Source of the DNA: Xanthomonas sp. XNM01
GTDB lineage: Bacteria > Pseudomonadota > Gammaproteobacteria > Xanthomonadales > Xanthomonadaceae
Reading direction: 5' to 3'
Assembly (NCBI RefSeq): GCF_014851915.1
Contig: NZ_JACVAP010000005.1
Location: 1-64,000, forward strand
Length of the DNA: 64,000 nt
Notes under the pieces: generated by a model
Seen by the model: only the letters and a program-made list of their open reading frames with translations
Told to the model about the DNA's origin: nothing
Databases searched by the model: none
Position numbers and translations under genes: made by a program
Shown: one piece after another, positions 49,003-57,688 of the stretch
How the letters are laid out: every line of letters starts with the position of its first letter
Numbering within the stretch: the stretch's first letter is position 1

Positions 49003-49752
49003 TCACTGGAACAGCAGGGCCGACATCACGAAGTTCAGCATCAGCACCAGCAGCGAGGCGTTGACCACCGCGCGCGTGGTGGCCACCGAGGTGCCCTCGA
49101 TGGTCGGTTCGGCGTGGAAGCCCACGTACGAGGCGGTCAGCGCGGCGGTACCGCCGAACACGGCCGACTTCAGCATCGCCACGCCGAAGTCGTCCCAGAA
49201 ATCGACGCTACCCTGCAGTGCGGCCCAGAACGTGCCGTTGTCCAGGCCGAGCACCTTCACCGCCTCGAACCAGCTGGCGCTGATCGCCAGCGAGCAGAAG
49301 AAGCCGGTCAGCAGCGGCACGCACAGCACCGCGGCCCAGAAGCGCGGTGCCACCGCCTTGGCGATCGGGTCGATCGCCATCAGCTCCAGCGCCTTGATCT
49401 GGTCGGTGGCGCGCATCAGGCCCAGCTCGGCCGAGATCGAGCTGCCGGCGCGGCCGATGAACAGCAGCGCGGTCAGCACCGGGCCCAGCTCGCGGTACAG
49501 CGACAGGCCGAGCAGGGTCGACAGCGCATCGGACGCACCGAACGTGGTCAGCGTGCGGTAGCCCTGCAGGGTCAGCACGAGGCCGACGAACGCGCCGCCA
49601 ACGGCAATGATCGGCAGCGAACGGCCACCGATCTTGTAGATCTCGCGGGTCAGCTCGCGGAAGAAGTCGGCGGTCGGCTTCGAGGCGGCGAACACCGACA
49701 GCGAAAACAGGCCGGCGCGGCCCAGCGACTGCAGCGAAGCGGCCACGGCCAT
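49003..49752 (-). CDS. mlaE: Lipid ABC transporter permease MlaE
   Basis: A 249-residue inner-membrane permease with about five to six hydrophobic segments. GAFVGLVLTLQGY, LGPVLTALLFIGRAGSSISAELG and the motif EIDQIKALE-like stretch (TDQIKALELMAIDP) are MlaE hallmarks. The start shares one base with the mlaF stop (TGATG), showing coupling. It acts with MlaF, MlaB and MlaD. Confidence 0.94.
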   Translation of the reverse strand: MAVAASLQSLGRAGLFSLSVFAASKPTADFFRELTREIYKIGGRSLPIIAVGGAFVGLVLTLQGYRTLTTFGASDALSTLLGLSLYRELGPVLTALLFIGRAGSSISAELGLMRATDQIKALELMAIDPIAKAVAPRFWAAVLCVPLLTGFFCSLAISASWFEAVKVLGLDNGTFWAALQGSVDFWDDFGVAMLKSAVFGGTAALTASYVGFHAEPTIEGTSVATTRAVVNASLLVLMLNFVMSALLFQ

Positions 49753-50537
49753 CAGGCCACCTCCCGGGTGCGGGTGCTTTCGAACGGGATCGGGCCGTCG
49801 GGCGCGCCGTGCAGGAACTGGCGCAGCAGCGGGTCGGCGCTGGCTTCCAGCGCGGCCGGGGTGCCGTCGAAGACGATGCCGCCGTTGGCGATCACCACCG
49901 CCTGGTCGGCGATCGGCAGGGTCTCGCGCACGTGGTGGCTCACGATGATGCTGGTCAGGCCCAGGCTGCGCGACAGGCGCTCGATCAGGCTCATGATCAC
50001 GCCCGAGGCGATCGGGTCCAGCCCGGTCAGCGGCTCGTCGTAGACCATCAGCGGCGGGTCCAGCGCCAGCGCGCGGGCCAGCGCCACGCGCCGGGCCATG
50101 CCGCCGGACAGCTCGCGCGGATGCAGGTCGGCGGCCGAACGCAGGCCCACCGCGTTGAGCTTCATCGCCACCAGCCGCTGCAGTACCGGCTCGGGCAGCG
50201 TGGTGTGGGTGCGCAGCGGCAGCGCCACGTTCTCGGCCACCGACAGGTCGGTCAGCAGGCCGTTGCCCTGCAGCAGCACGCCGATGCCCTTGCGCATCTC
50301 CAGCAGCGCGCGCGGGCTGCGCGGCACCGGCTGGCCGAACACCTCGACCGTGCCGGTGGCCGGCACCAGCTCGCCGGTCAGCGCCGCCAGCAGGGTCGAC
50401 TTGCCGGTGCCGGACGGCCCGAGCACCGCGGTGATGCTGCCGCGCGGGATGGTCAGATCCAGGCCACGCAGGATCGTGCGCCCACCGCGATCGAGGCGGG
50501 CGTCGGACAGATGCACGGCGGGAACGGATGGGGTCAT
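49752..50537 (-). CDS. mlaF: Lipid ABC transporter ATPase MlaF
   Basis: A 261-residue ATPase of the Mla complex, first gene of the operon. Walker A GPSGTGKST is at residues 40-48, the signature LSGGMARR in the middle, Walker B LMVYDEPLTGLDP after it and the switch His in VSHHVRE. The ATG at 50537 was chosen over an upstream in-frame codon because it matches the family N-terminus. Confidence 0.94.
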   Translation of the reverse strand: MTPSVPAVHLSDARLDRGGRTILRGLDLTIPRGSITAVLGPSGTGKSTLLAALTGELVPATGTVEVFGQPVPRSPRALLEMRKGIGVLLQGNGLLTDLSVAENVALPLRTHTTLPEPVLQRLVAMKLNAVGLRSAADLHPRELSGGMARRVALARALALDPPLMVYDEPLTGLDPIASGVIMSLIERLSRSLGLTSIIVSHHVRETLPIADQAVVIANGGIVFDGTPAALEASADPLLRQFLHGAPDGPIPFESTRTREVA

Positions 50538-50583
50538 CGCGGGGGGGCTTGGGTCGAACAACGGGCTAGCTTCGGTGCGGGGC

Positions 50584-50612
50584 ACTGAACAAAAGCGAAC
50601 CGGAGCGTCCAA
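50584..50612 (-). promoter_or_regulatory. Weak candidate promoter of the mla operon
   Basis: The minus strand has TTGGAC, a 17-bp spacer and TTCAGT, giving a leader of about 40 nt to mlaF. The -10 is poor. The remaining gap to 50910 holds one REP and no recognisable gene. Confidence 0.3.
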
Positions 50613-50827
50613 TAATCTCACAGCCACCGCGCTGCAGGCAGTGCAGGAAGTTGGGATTCACCATCCCTGGAGCGGCGCACGACGTGCATCGCAGGCGGCC
50701 GGTGCGGCCGGAAACGGGCCGCGACCGCTGGCTGGCGCGGCAGCGCGGGGAGCGCATGCGGGATGCAGGCACGCGGATGTTGCCGTCTCCGCCGGCTCAT
50801 GGCGGCGCAGCGGCCCCGATGCCCTCT

Positions 50828-50851
50828 GCAGGAGGCCGCTGGAGGCCGACC
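50828..50851 (+). repeat. Single type C REP element
   Basis: GCAGGAGGCCGCTGGAGGCC at 50828 matches the inverted REP that closes each unit of array 3, with one change. It lies between the Na/phosphate cotransporter and the mla operon. Confidence 0.65.
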
Positions 50852-50910
50852 ACCACTCGCGCGAAAGGTCCGGTCGCCGTCGCATGCCGCCGCGCCATCA
50901 CACCGGCCTT

Positions 50911-52722
50911 TCAGGCATTCGCCGACTCCGCGCCATTGCCGCTCGCCAGCCGACGCAGTTCCCGCAACGATCCAGGTTCATCGGCGAACGCGACCACTTC
51001 GCGCAGGCTGCGGTAGATCCGCTCGGCATAACCCTGGTCGTTGAGCAGCGATCCGGCCTGCAGGCCGTCGAGGGTGCCGGCACGCACCTGGGCGAACAGC
51101 TGCTGGCGGAAGCGCGCATCGAACGCGGCCGCCTCGGCATCCAGCACGTCCAGTCGCGCGTGCAGCTGCGGCGCATCCGGCAGCGCATGGCCGAGCGCGT
51201 ACAGCGCGTGGATCTGCGTGAACAGGTGCCGGCGCAGCTCGACGTAGATCGCGCGCAGCGCCGAATCCGGCTCCTGCAGGCGCAGGCCCAGGTTCTTCTG
51301 CAGGTGCTTGGCGCCCTTCACCGCGTTGACCATCTGCAGCGCGGCCAGCTGGCTGCCGGACCAGAAGCGCTGGTGTTCCTCGTCCAGCGGGATCTCCAGC
51401 CGGCCCATGAAGGCCAGCAGATCGCCGTATACGCCCTTGACCCGGTGCTGGTACAGCATCTCGGCATCGGCGCAGGCCACCGGCTCGGCATCGAGCAGGG
51501 CGGTGTCGGCCTGTTCGGCCTCCAGCTGCGCCTGCGGCAGGCACAGCGCCTGGCAGATCACCTCCAGGCTCAGCTTGCCGAGCCGGCGCAGTTCCAGCGC
51601 GACCGCCGCCGCCGCCGCATCGGCCGACTCCAGCGCCGGTCCGCTCAGGTGCACCGCGCGCAGGCGCTCGTCGGCCACCGGCACCACCACCGTGACCGGC
51701 GGTTCGGCGTGCTCGGGCAGCCAGCGCTGCAGGCGCGCGGCCAGCTGCGCCTGCCACGGCCAGAACAGCAGCACGCCGCCGGCGTTGAACGTGGTGTGGA
51801 ACAGCGCCAGCTGCAGCAGCGGGTTGTCGCCGAAGCCGGCCAGGCCCGACGCCGCCTTCACCAGCCAGGTCAGCGGCACCAGCAGCACCAGCGCCAGCAC
51901 CGCGGTGACCGCGTTGAACAGCACGTGCGCCAGGGCCAGGCGCTGGCCGCTGCGGTTGCCGCCGAGCATGCCGACCACCGCCGTGCTGACGCTGCTGCCT
52001 ACGTTCGAGCCGATCGCGATGGCCAGGCTCTGCTCCAGCTGCAGCTGGCCGCCGGCCAGCGCGGCCAGGGTCAGCATCAGCGTGGCGTGGCTGGACTGCA
52101 GGATCACCGTGGCGACCAGGCCGCCGGCGACGAACAACAGCGTGCCGGCCACGCCCGCGCCCTGCACCGCGGTGACGTCCAGCCCGCCGAAGGCCTCGAA
52201 GCCGGCCTTGATCTGGTCGATGCCCAGAAAGATGAAGGCCACGCCCAGCACCACGCGCCCGGCCGCCTTGCCGGTCGCGCCGCAGAACCCGGCCAGCACG
52301 CCGAACACCAGCAGCGGCAGCGCCAGCGGCGACAGGCTCACGTTCTGACCGGCCAGCGCCAGCAGCCAGATGCCGCTGGTCGCGCCCAGGTTGGCGCCGA
52401 AGATGACGGCGATGCCGCCGGCCAGCTGGATCAGCCCGGTGCTGATGAAGGCGATGGTCAGCAGCGACACCAGCGTGCTCGACTGCAGCAGCGTGGTCCC
52501 GCCGATGCCGAACAGCAACGCCCGCGTCGGGGTGCTGGTGCTGCGCGCCAGCAGCTGCTCCAGGCGGCCGCCGGCCAGCTGGCGCAGGCCTTCCTCCAGG
52601 CACTGCATGCCGAACAGGAAGATCGCCAGGCCCGCGCACAGCTGCAGCCAGCCATCGCTGTTCCAGAACGACCAGCCCAGCGCACCTGCGGCCAGCATCG
52701 CCAGCAGCATCCGGTAGTTCAT
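50911..52722 (-). CDS. Na/Pi-cotransporter II family protein with PhoU-like tail
   Basis: A 603-residue protein. The N-terminal part (about 1-330) has eight or more membrane helices with the two repeated motifs LLQSSTLVS and ILQSSHATL of the NptA/YjbB/SLC34 family; the C-terminal part (about 345-600) is helical and PhoU-like. It is expected to move phosphate with sodium, perhaps outward as for YjbB. Upstream sequence is open but repeat-derived; the ATG at 52722 is the natural start. A GATAAT -10 box lies 31 bp upstream. Confidence 0.9.
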   Translation of the reverse strand: MNYRMLLAMLAAGALGWSFWNSDGWLQLCAGLAIFLFGMQCLEEGLRQLAGGRLEQLLARSTSTPTRALLFGIGGTTLLQSSTLVSLLTIAFISTGLIQLAGGIAVIFGANLGATSGIWLLALAGQNVSLSPLALPLLVFGVLAGFCGATGKAAGRVVLGVAFIFLGIDQIKAGFEAFGGLDVTAVQGAGVAGTLLFVAGGLVATVILQSSHATLMLTLAALAGGQLQLEQSLAIAIGSNVGSSVSTAVVGMLGGNRSGQRLALAHVLFNAVTAVLALVLLVPLTWLVKAASGLAGFGDNPLLQLALFHTTFNAGGVLLFWPWQAQLAARLQRWLPEHAEPPVTVVVPVADERLRAVHLSGPALESADAAAAAVALELRRLGKLSLEVICQALCLPQAQLEAEQADTALLDAEPVACADAEMLYQHRVKGVYGDLLAFMGRLEIPLDEEHQRFWSGSQLAALQMVNAVKGAKHLQKNLGLRLQEPDSALRAIYVELRRHLFTQIHALYALGHALPDAPQLHARLDVLDAEAAAFDARFRQQLFAQVRAGTLDGLQAGSLLNDQGYAERIYRSLREVVAFADEPGSLRELRRLASGNGAESANA

Positions 52723-52752
52723 CGGCGGCCATCCATGGGGAACAGGGCGCGC

Positions 52753-52758
52753 ATTATC
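52753..52758 (-). promoter_or_regulatory. Candidate -10 element of the Na/Pi cotransporter gene
   Basis: Reads GATAAT on the minus strand, giving a leader of about 24 nt. Beyond it, 52759-53007 shows no gene. Confidence 0.4.
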
Positions 52759-53007
52759 GACGCGCACCTGTGCCGGACGCACCCGGCCCCGCTCGCCAGG
52801 GCGTGCAGGCGAGCGCGGCGGGGCCGTTCCCCATCGAAGCCGCCGATGCATGGCGTCGGCGTGGTTCCGGAAGCGCTGCGGTCCACGCTTCTCCAGCATG
52901 CGTCGCGAACGGGCTCGATCCGCGCATCCCGCAGCCCGGCTCATCGCCGGCAGGCGCTGCGCGAATCGTGCCGTCCTGCATCCATGCCGGAGCGGGCGTA
53001 TCCAGGC

Positions 53008-53450
53008 ATGGTGGGCCTGGCTGCGGCCACTCCCACGGGAGCCTGGTCCACGGCGCACCGCATCCGCTGCAGGAACGCGCTTGAGCGCGACCGCCATCCA
53101 TCCTTTCCGGATCGTGCGTATCCAGGCATGGCGGTGATGGCTGCGGCCACCCCTGCGGGAGCCTGGTCCACGGCGCATCGCATCCGCTGCAGGAGCGCGC
53201 TTGAGCGCGACCGCCATCCATCCTTTCCGGATCGTGCGTGTCCAGGCATGGCGGTCGTGGCTGCGGCCCCCCCTGCGGGAGCCTGGTCCACGGCGCACCG
53301 CATCCGCTGCAGGAGCGCGCTTGAGCGCGACCGCCATCCATCCTTTCTGGATCGTGCGTATCCAGGCATGGCGGGCGTGGCTGCGGCCCCCCACGGGAGC
53401 CCGGCCCACAACGCACCGCCTCCGCTGCAGGGGCACGTTCTAGCGCGACG
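53008..53450 (+). repeat. REP tandem array 2: about 3.5 units of 120 bp
   Basis: Each unit has an inverted type A REP (read on the minus strand, related to the start of array 1 units) followed by a type B REP, GCAGGAGCGCGCTTGAGC, at 53069 (one change), 53189, 53309 and, degenerate, near 53427. The spacing is 120, 120 and 118 bp. The array lies between the divergent cotransporter and recC genes. The last unit is decayed. Confidence 0.9.
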
Positions 53451-53579
53451 CCTTCCACCGGTCGCAGGCGATCCAGAAGCGGGCGTGGTCCCCGCGTGCA
53501 CGCATCGACGGGCGCGTCCCGAGGTCGCCATCCTCCTGATGTCTCGCCTGCTGCGATACCGCTGCGGCAAGATGGCGCG

Positions 53580-56500
53580 ATGACCGCAGCCGCTTCCGAC
53601 TTCCGCCTCTATCCGTCCAACGCGCTGGAGGTGCTGGCCGGGCTGCTGGCGGCCGAGCTGCGCCAGCCGGTGCCGGGCCGCTCGATCCTCGAGCCCGAGG
53701 TCGTGCTGATCCCGCAGGTGGCGATGCGGCGCTGGCTGCAGGCCACGCTGGCGGCCGAGCACGGCGTCGCCGCCAACCTCGAATTCCTCACCCCCGGCGA
53801 GTTCGTGCGCCGCGCGCTGGACGCCAACCTCGGCCCGGTCAGCGACGAACTCGATGCCGATACGCTGCACTGGCGGCTGTACGCGGCGCTGACCGACCCG
53901 CAGCTGCTGGCGCGTCCGGCGCTGGCGCAGCTGGCCGCCTATCTGCGCGACGACGATGCGCTCAAGCCCTGGGCGCTGGCCGGTGAACTCGCATCGGTGT
54001 TCGAGAAGTACCAGGCCTGGCGCCGCGACTGGCTGCTGCGCTGGGAGGCCGGCGCCGATCCGCAGGACCCGCAGGCGCTGCTGTGGCGGCACGTCGCCGC
54101 CGGCCACGCCTACCGTGCGCGCCGTCTGCAGGATTACCTGGACCGTTTCGCCGGTGAGCGCAGCGCGCTGCCGCAGGGCCTGCCGCCGCGGCTGTTCGCG
54201 TTCGCCACGCTCAACGTCTCGCCCGACGTGCTGCGGGTGCTCGCCACCCAGGCCCGGGTCGGCACGCTGCACTTCTACCTGCCGACACCGGCGCAGGGCT
54301 ATTGGGGCGACCTGCAGACCCTCGGCGCGCGCCGCCGCGCGATCGCCGCCGGCGATGATGCGCCGCTGCTGTACGACGAGCGCCTGTTCGCCGGCAGCGG
54401 TGGCGACAACCGCCTGCTGCAGGCCTGGGGCGCGGCGGGCCGCGATTTCATGGCCCTGCTCGGCAGTTACGAGGTCGTGCACCCGCGCGCCGAGATCGAG
54501 GTCTACGCCGACCCGCTCGATTCCGGCCAGCGTCCGCTGGCCCGGGAGGGTCTGGGCGACACCCTGCTGCGACGGATGCAGAGCGACCTGTTCAGGCGCG
54601 TGCCCCCACGGCGGCCTGCGCCGCGCGCCGCGCTCGATCCGTCCGATCCCAGCCTGCAGGTCCACGCCTGCCACACCCGCCTGCGCGAACTGCAGGTGCT
54701 GCACGACCAGCTGCGCGGCCTGCTGGAAGATCCGCGCTTCGAGCCGCCGCTGCAGCCGCGCGAGATCGCGGTGCTGGCGCCGGACATCGATCCCTACATC
54801 CCGTATCTGGACGCCGTGTTCGGCGGCAGCGGCGATACGCCCGGCACGCGCATCCCGTATGCGCTGGCCGATACCAGCCCGCTGGCCGGCGAACCGCTGG
54901 CCGAGGTGTTCGTGCGCCTGCTCGGGCTGTCGGTGTCGCGCTTCGGCCTCAACGAGATCCTCGACCTGCTCGCCAGCCCGCCGCTGGCCGAAGCCGCGCA
55001 GCTGGATGCCGCCGCGTTCGAACGCCTGCATGCCTGGTTGCAGGCCGCCGGCGCGCGCTGGGGCCTGAATGCCGCGCACCGCGCCCAGCACGCCGCGCCC
55101 GAGGACGACGCCTACACCTGGGCGTTCGCGCTGGAGCGCCTGCTGCTCGGTCACGCCAGCGGCAGCGAGGCCGACATCGCCGGCGTCGCGCCCTGGCCGG
55201 CGCTGGAAGGCCGCGCGCTGGACGCGCTCGATACGCTGATCCGCCTGCTGCGCGCGCTGGAACGCTTCCAGCGCACCCTGCGCGACGCGCTGCCGCCCGC
55301 GCAGTGGCGCGAACGCCTGCTCGGCCTGCTCGACGCGCTGCTGCCGGAGACGCCGGCGTCTGCCAGCACCCAGCGTGCGCTCGACCGCCTGCGCAGCCTG
55401 ATCGACGACTTCGCCGAACACGCCCGCCGCGCCGGCGTCGACACCGAGGTGCCGGCCGAGGTCGTGCGCGCGCATTTCGCCGCCGTGCTGTCCGAGGCCG
55501 ACACCCGCGCGCCGCTGCTCACCGGCGGTGTCAGCGTCGGCCGCATGGTGCCGATGCGGCTGCTGCCGTTCCGGGTGATCTGCCTGCTGGGCATGAACGA
55601 CGGCGACTTCCCGCGACGCGATCCTGCCGCCGGTCTCAACCGCCTGACCGCCGAACTGGGCACCGCCACGCGCCGCCACGGCGACCGCTCCACCCGCGAG
55701 GACGACCGCTTCCTGTTCCTGCAGCTGTTCGCTTCCGCGCAGGACGTGTTCTACGTCAGCCATCTCGGCGCCGACCCGCGCGACGGCAGCGTGCGCGAGC
55801 CTTCGGCGCTGGTCGCCGAACTGATCCAGGCCGCGGCCGATTACCACGCCGATCCGGCCGCCACCGCGAAGGCGCTGACGGTGCGGCACGCGCTGCAGCC
55901 GTTCGCGCCGGCTGCGTTCGGCGCCGAGGGCGACCCGCGCCGCTTCAGCTACCGCGCACAGTGGCAGCCCGCGGCCGGCCGCATTGGTGGCACCCGCCAG
56001 GCGCTGGCGCCGTGGTTCGCTGCGCCGCTGCCTGCGCGCGTGGTCGATGAGGACGGCGACGGCAACGACGCGCTGCAGCTCGACGCGCTGCGCCAGTTCC
56101 TCACCGCACCGGCCAGGCAGTTCCTGCACCAGCGCCTGGACCTGCGCCTGGCCGACGAGACCCTGCTCGGCGACGACGTCGAGCCGCTGCTCGCGCCCGG
56201 CGGCGGGCTGGAGAAACAGCAGCTGCAGCAGCAGATCTTCGAGGCGCTGCTCGGCGGCCACGAAACCGGCCTGTACGAACGCCTGCGCGCCCGCGCGCTG
56301 CTGCCGTCCGGTCCGCTCGGTCGGCGCCAGCTCGACGCCATGGTCGATGTGCTGCGCCCCTACGCGCAGGCCTTCGCCGGCTGGCGGGGCGGTGCCGTGC
56401 CGGACGCGCCGCGCATCGTGCTGCCGCTGCCTGGCCTGCAGCTGCATGCGCGGTTGAAGGACGTCTACCCGCATGGCATCGCCCGCGTGCGCTTCGGTGC

Positions 56501-56999
56501 CGCCAACGGCCCGTCCGCGATCCGCGACGGCCTGGACTGGCTGCTGGCCAGCGCCGCTGAGCTGCAGATTCCGCTGGTGCAGTTCCACGATGGCGGCGAC
56601 GCCGGCATCGGCCCGTTCGTGCGCGAGCCGCTGGATCCCGCGCTGGCCCGCGCCGCGCTGCAGCGGCTGCTGCAGTTGCGCGGCGAAGGCCTGGCCGCAC
56701 CGCTGCCGTTCGGCCCGTACAGTGGCTGGGAATACTTCAGCACCGACGACCCGGACAAGGCGGTCAAGGCCGCGACCGCACGCTGGCGCGGCGGCGACCG
56801 CCAGTGGGGCGAAGGCACCGGCGACGCCTACCGCCTCGCCCTGCGCGGCCGCGATCCCTTCGCCGACCCCGCCCTGCTGCGCCAGTTCGCCGACATCAGC
56901 TACACCGTGTTCGCCGCCGTCCAGCACGGCGCCCTGCACACCTGCTTCGACGACGGCCGCCACTTCACCGTCGATGCCGACGAGGAGGCCGAGGCATGA
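53580..56999 (+). CDS. recC: Exodeoxyribonuclease V gamma subunit RecC
   Basis: A 1139-residue subunit of RecBCD, which resects double-strand breaks; RecC splits the strands and reads Chi. The helicase-like fold without ATP motifs starts FRLYPSNALEVLAGLLAAEL; LTPGEFVRRAL, ELQVLHDQLRGLLE, LAPDIDPYIPYLDAVF, GRMVPMRLLPFRVICLLGMNDGDFPR and the inactive nuclease-like C-terminus fit RecC (1122 residues in Escherichia coli). The ATG at 53580 fits the family start. The GATACC at about 53554 may be a -10. Confidence 0.95.
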   Translation: MTAAASDFRLYPSNALEVLAGLLAAELRQPVPGRSILEPEVVLIPQVAMRRWLQATLAAEHGVAANLEFLTPGEFVRRALDANLGPVSDELDADTLHWRLYAALTDPQLLARPALAQLAAYLRDDDALKPWALAGELASVFEKYQAWRRDWLLRWEAGADPQDPQALLWRHVAAGHAYRARRLQDYLDRFAGERSALPQGLPPRLFAFATLNVSPDVLRVLATQARVGTLHFYLPTPAQGYWGDLQTLGARRRAIAAGDDAPLLYDERLFAGSGGDNRLLQAWGAAGRDFMALLGSYEVVHPRAEIEVYADPLDSGQRPLAREGLGDTLLRRMQSDLFRRVPPRRPAPRAALDPSDPSLQVHACHTRLRELQVLHDQLRGLLEDPRFEPPLQPREIAVLAPDIDPYIPYLDAVFGGSGDTPGTRIPYALADTSPLAGEPLAEVFVRLLGLSVSRFGLNEILDLLASPPLAEAAQLDAAAFERLHAWLQAAGARWGLNAAHRAQHAAPEDDAYTWAFALERLLLGHASGSEADIAGVAPWPALEGRALDALDTLIRLLRALERFQRTLRDALPPAQWRERLLGLLDALLPETPASASTQRALDRLRSLIDDFAEHARRAGVDTEVPAEVVRAHFAAVLSEADTRAPLLTGGVSVGRMVPMRLLPFRVICLLGMNDGDFPRRDPAAGLNRLTAELGTATRRHGDRSTREDDRFLFLQLFASAQDVFYVSHLGADPRDGSVREPSALVAELIQAAADYHADPAATAKALTVRHALQPFAPAAFGAEGDPRRFSYRAQWQPAAGRIGGTRQALAPWFAAPLPARVVDEDGDGNDALQLDALRQFLTAPARQFLHQRLDLRLADETLLGDDVEPLLAPGGGLEKQQLQQQIFEALLGGHETGLYERLRARALLPSGPLGRRQLDAMVDVLRPYAQAFAGWRGGAVPDAPRIVLPLPGLQLHARLKDVYPHGIARVRFGAANGPSAIRDGLDWLLASAAELQIPLVQFHDGGDAGIGPFVREPLDPALARAALQRLLQLRGEGLAAPLPFGPYSGWEYFSTDDPDKAVKAATARWRGGDRQWGEGTGDAYRLALRGRDPFADPALLRQFADISYTVFAAVQHGALHTCFDDGRHFTVDADEEAEA

Positions 57000-57688
57000 G
57001 CACGCCCGTCACCGCCGCGCTCCCGCGTCGCGCACCAGAAACCCCACGCGATCCCGCCGTGCTGCGGCTCCCTCGCAGGAGCGGCCCCAGCCGCGACCGC
57101 CATGCCGGGCCATGCATTGGCCACGACCGGCCGCACCGCGGTCGGCCTCGAGCGGCCTCCTACATCGACCCGGTCGCCGCACACGCCACCCCCTGTAGGA
57201 GCGGCCCCAGCCGCGACCGCCATGCCGGGCCATGCAATGGTCGCGACCGGTCACACCACGGTCGGCCTCAAGCGGCCTCCTACAAGGTCCCGGCCGCCGT
57301 GCACGCCATCCTTTGTAGGAGCGGCCCCAGCCGCGACCGCCATGCCGGGCCACGCAATGGTCGCGACCGGTCACACCAGGGTCGGCCTCAAGCGGCCTCC
57401 TGCATCGGCCGGGCCGCTGCGCACATCACCTCCTGTAGGAGCGGCCCCAGCCGCGACCGCCATGCCGGGCCATGCATTGGCCACGACCGGCCGCACCACG
57501 GTCGGCCTCAAGCGGCCTCCTACAAGGTCCCGGCCGCCGCACACATTACCTCCTGTAGGAGCGGCCCCAGCCGCGACCGCCCCGCCGGGCCACGCACCGG
57601 CCACGAACGGCCGCACCCGGGTCGGCCGGGTACGGCTTCCCGTGGCCGCCATGTCATCACTACGCCGTCCGCCGGAAGGGCCGCATGA
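56996..57688 (+). other. Open frame through REP array 3 that bridges recC and recB
   Basis: From ATG 56996, which overlaps the recC stop (ATGA), a frame of 230 codons runs to a TGA at 57686-57688 that overlaps the recB ATG. Its first 25 codons are not repeat; the rest is REP DNA giving a roughly 40-residue repeat (RSGPSRDRHAGP). It is probably not a working protein, but ribosomes could pass through it and keep recC and recB coupled. Confidence 0.4.
57077..57640 (+). repeat. REP tandem array 3: four units of about 120 bp plus a partial one
   Basis: Units begin with G(T/C)AGGAGCGGCCCCAGCC at 57077, 57195, 57315, 57435 and 57555 (spacing 118, 120, 120, 120). Each is type A REP followed by inverted type C REP (reverse of GTAGGAGGCCGCTTGAGGCC). 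The last unit is decayed at its right end. It lies inside the recC-recB junction. Confidence 0.92.

Noticed and set aside
53008-53450. Open frames encoding 40-residue repeat proteins in the REP arrays
   Set aside because: A 120-bp period keeps several frames open on both strands; no ribosome site or codon bias supports a protein. Only the recC-recB bridge is kept, for its two stop-start overlaps.
52941-56963. A 1340-codon open frame antisense to recC
   Set aside because: High G+C keeps the antisense frame open; the product is low complexity and recC is unmistakable.
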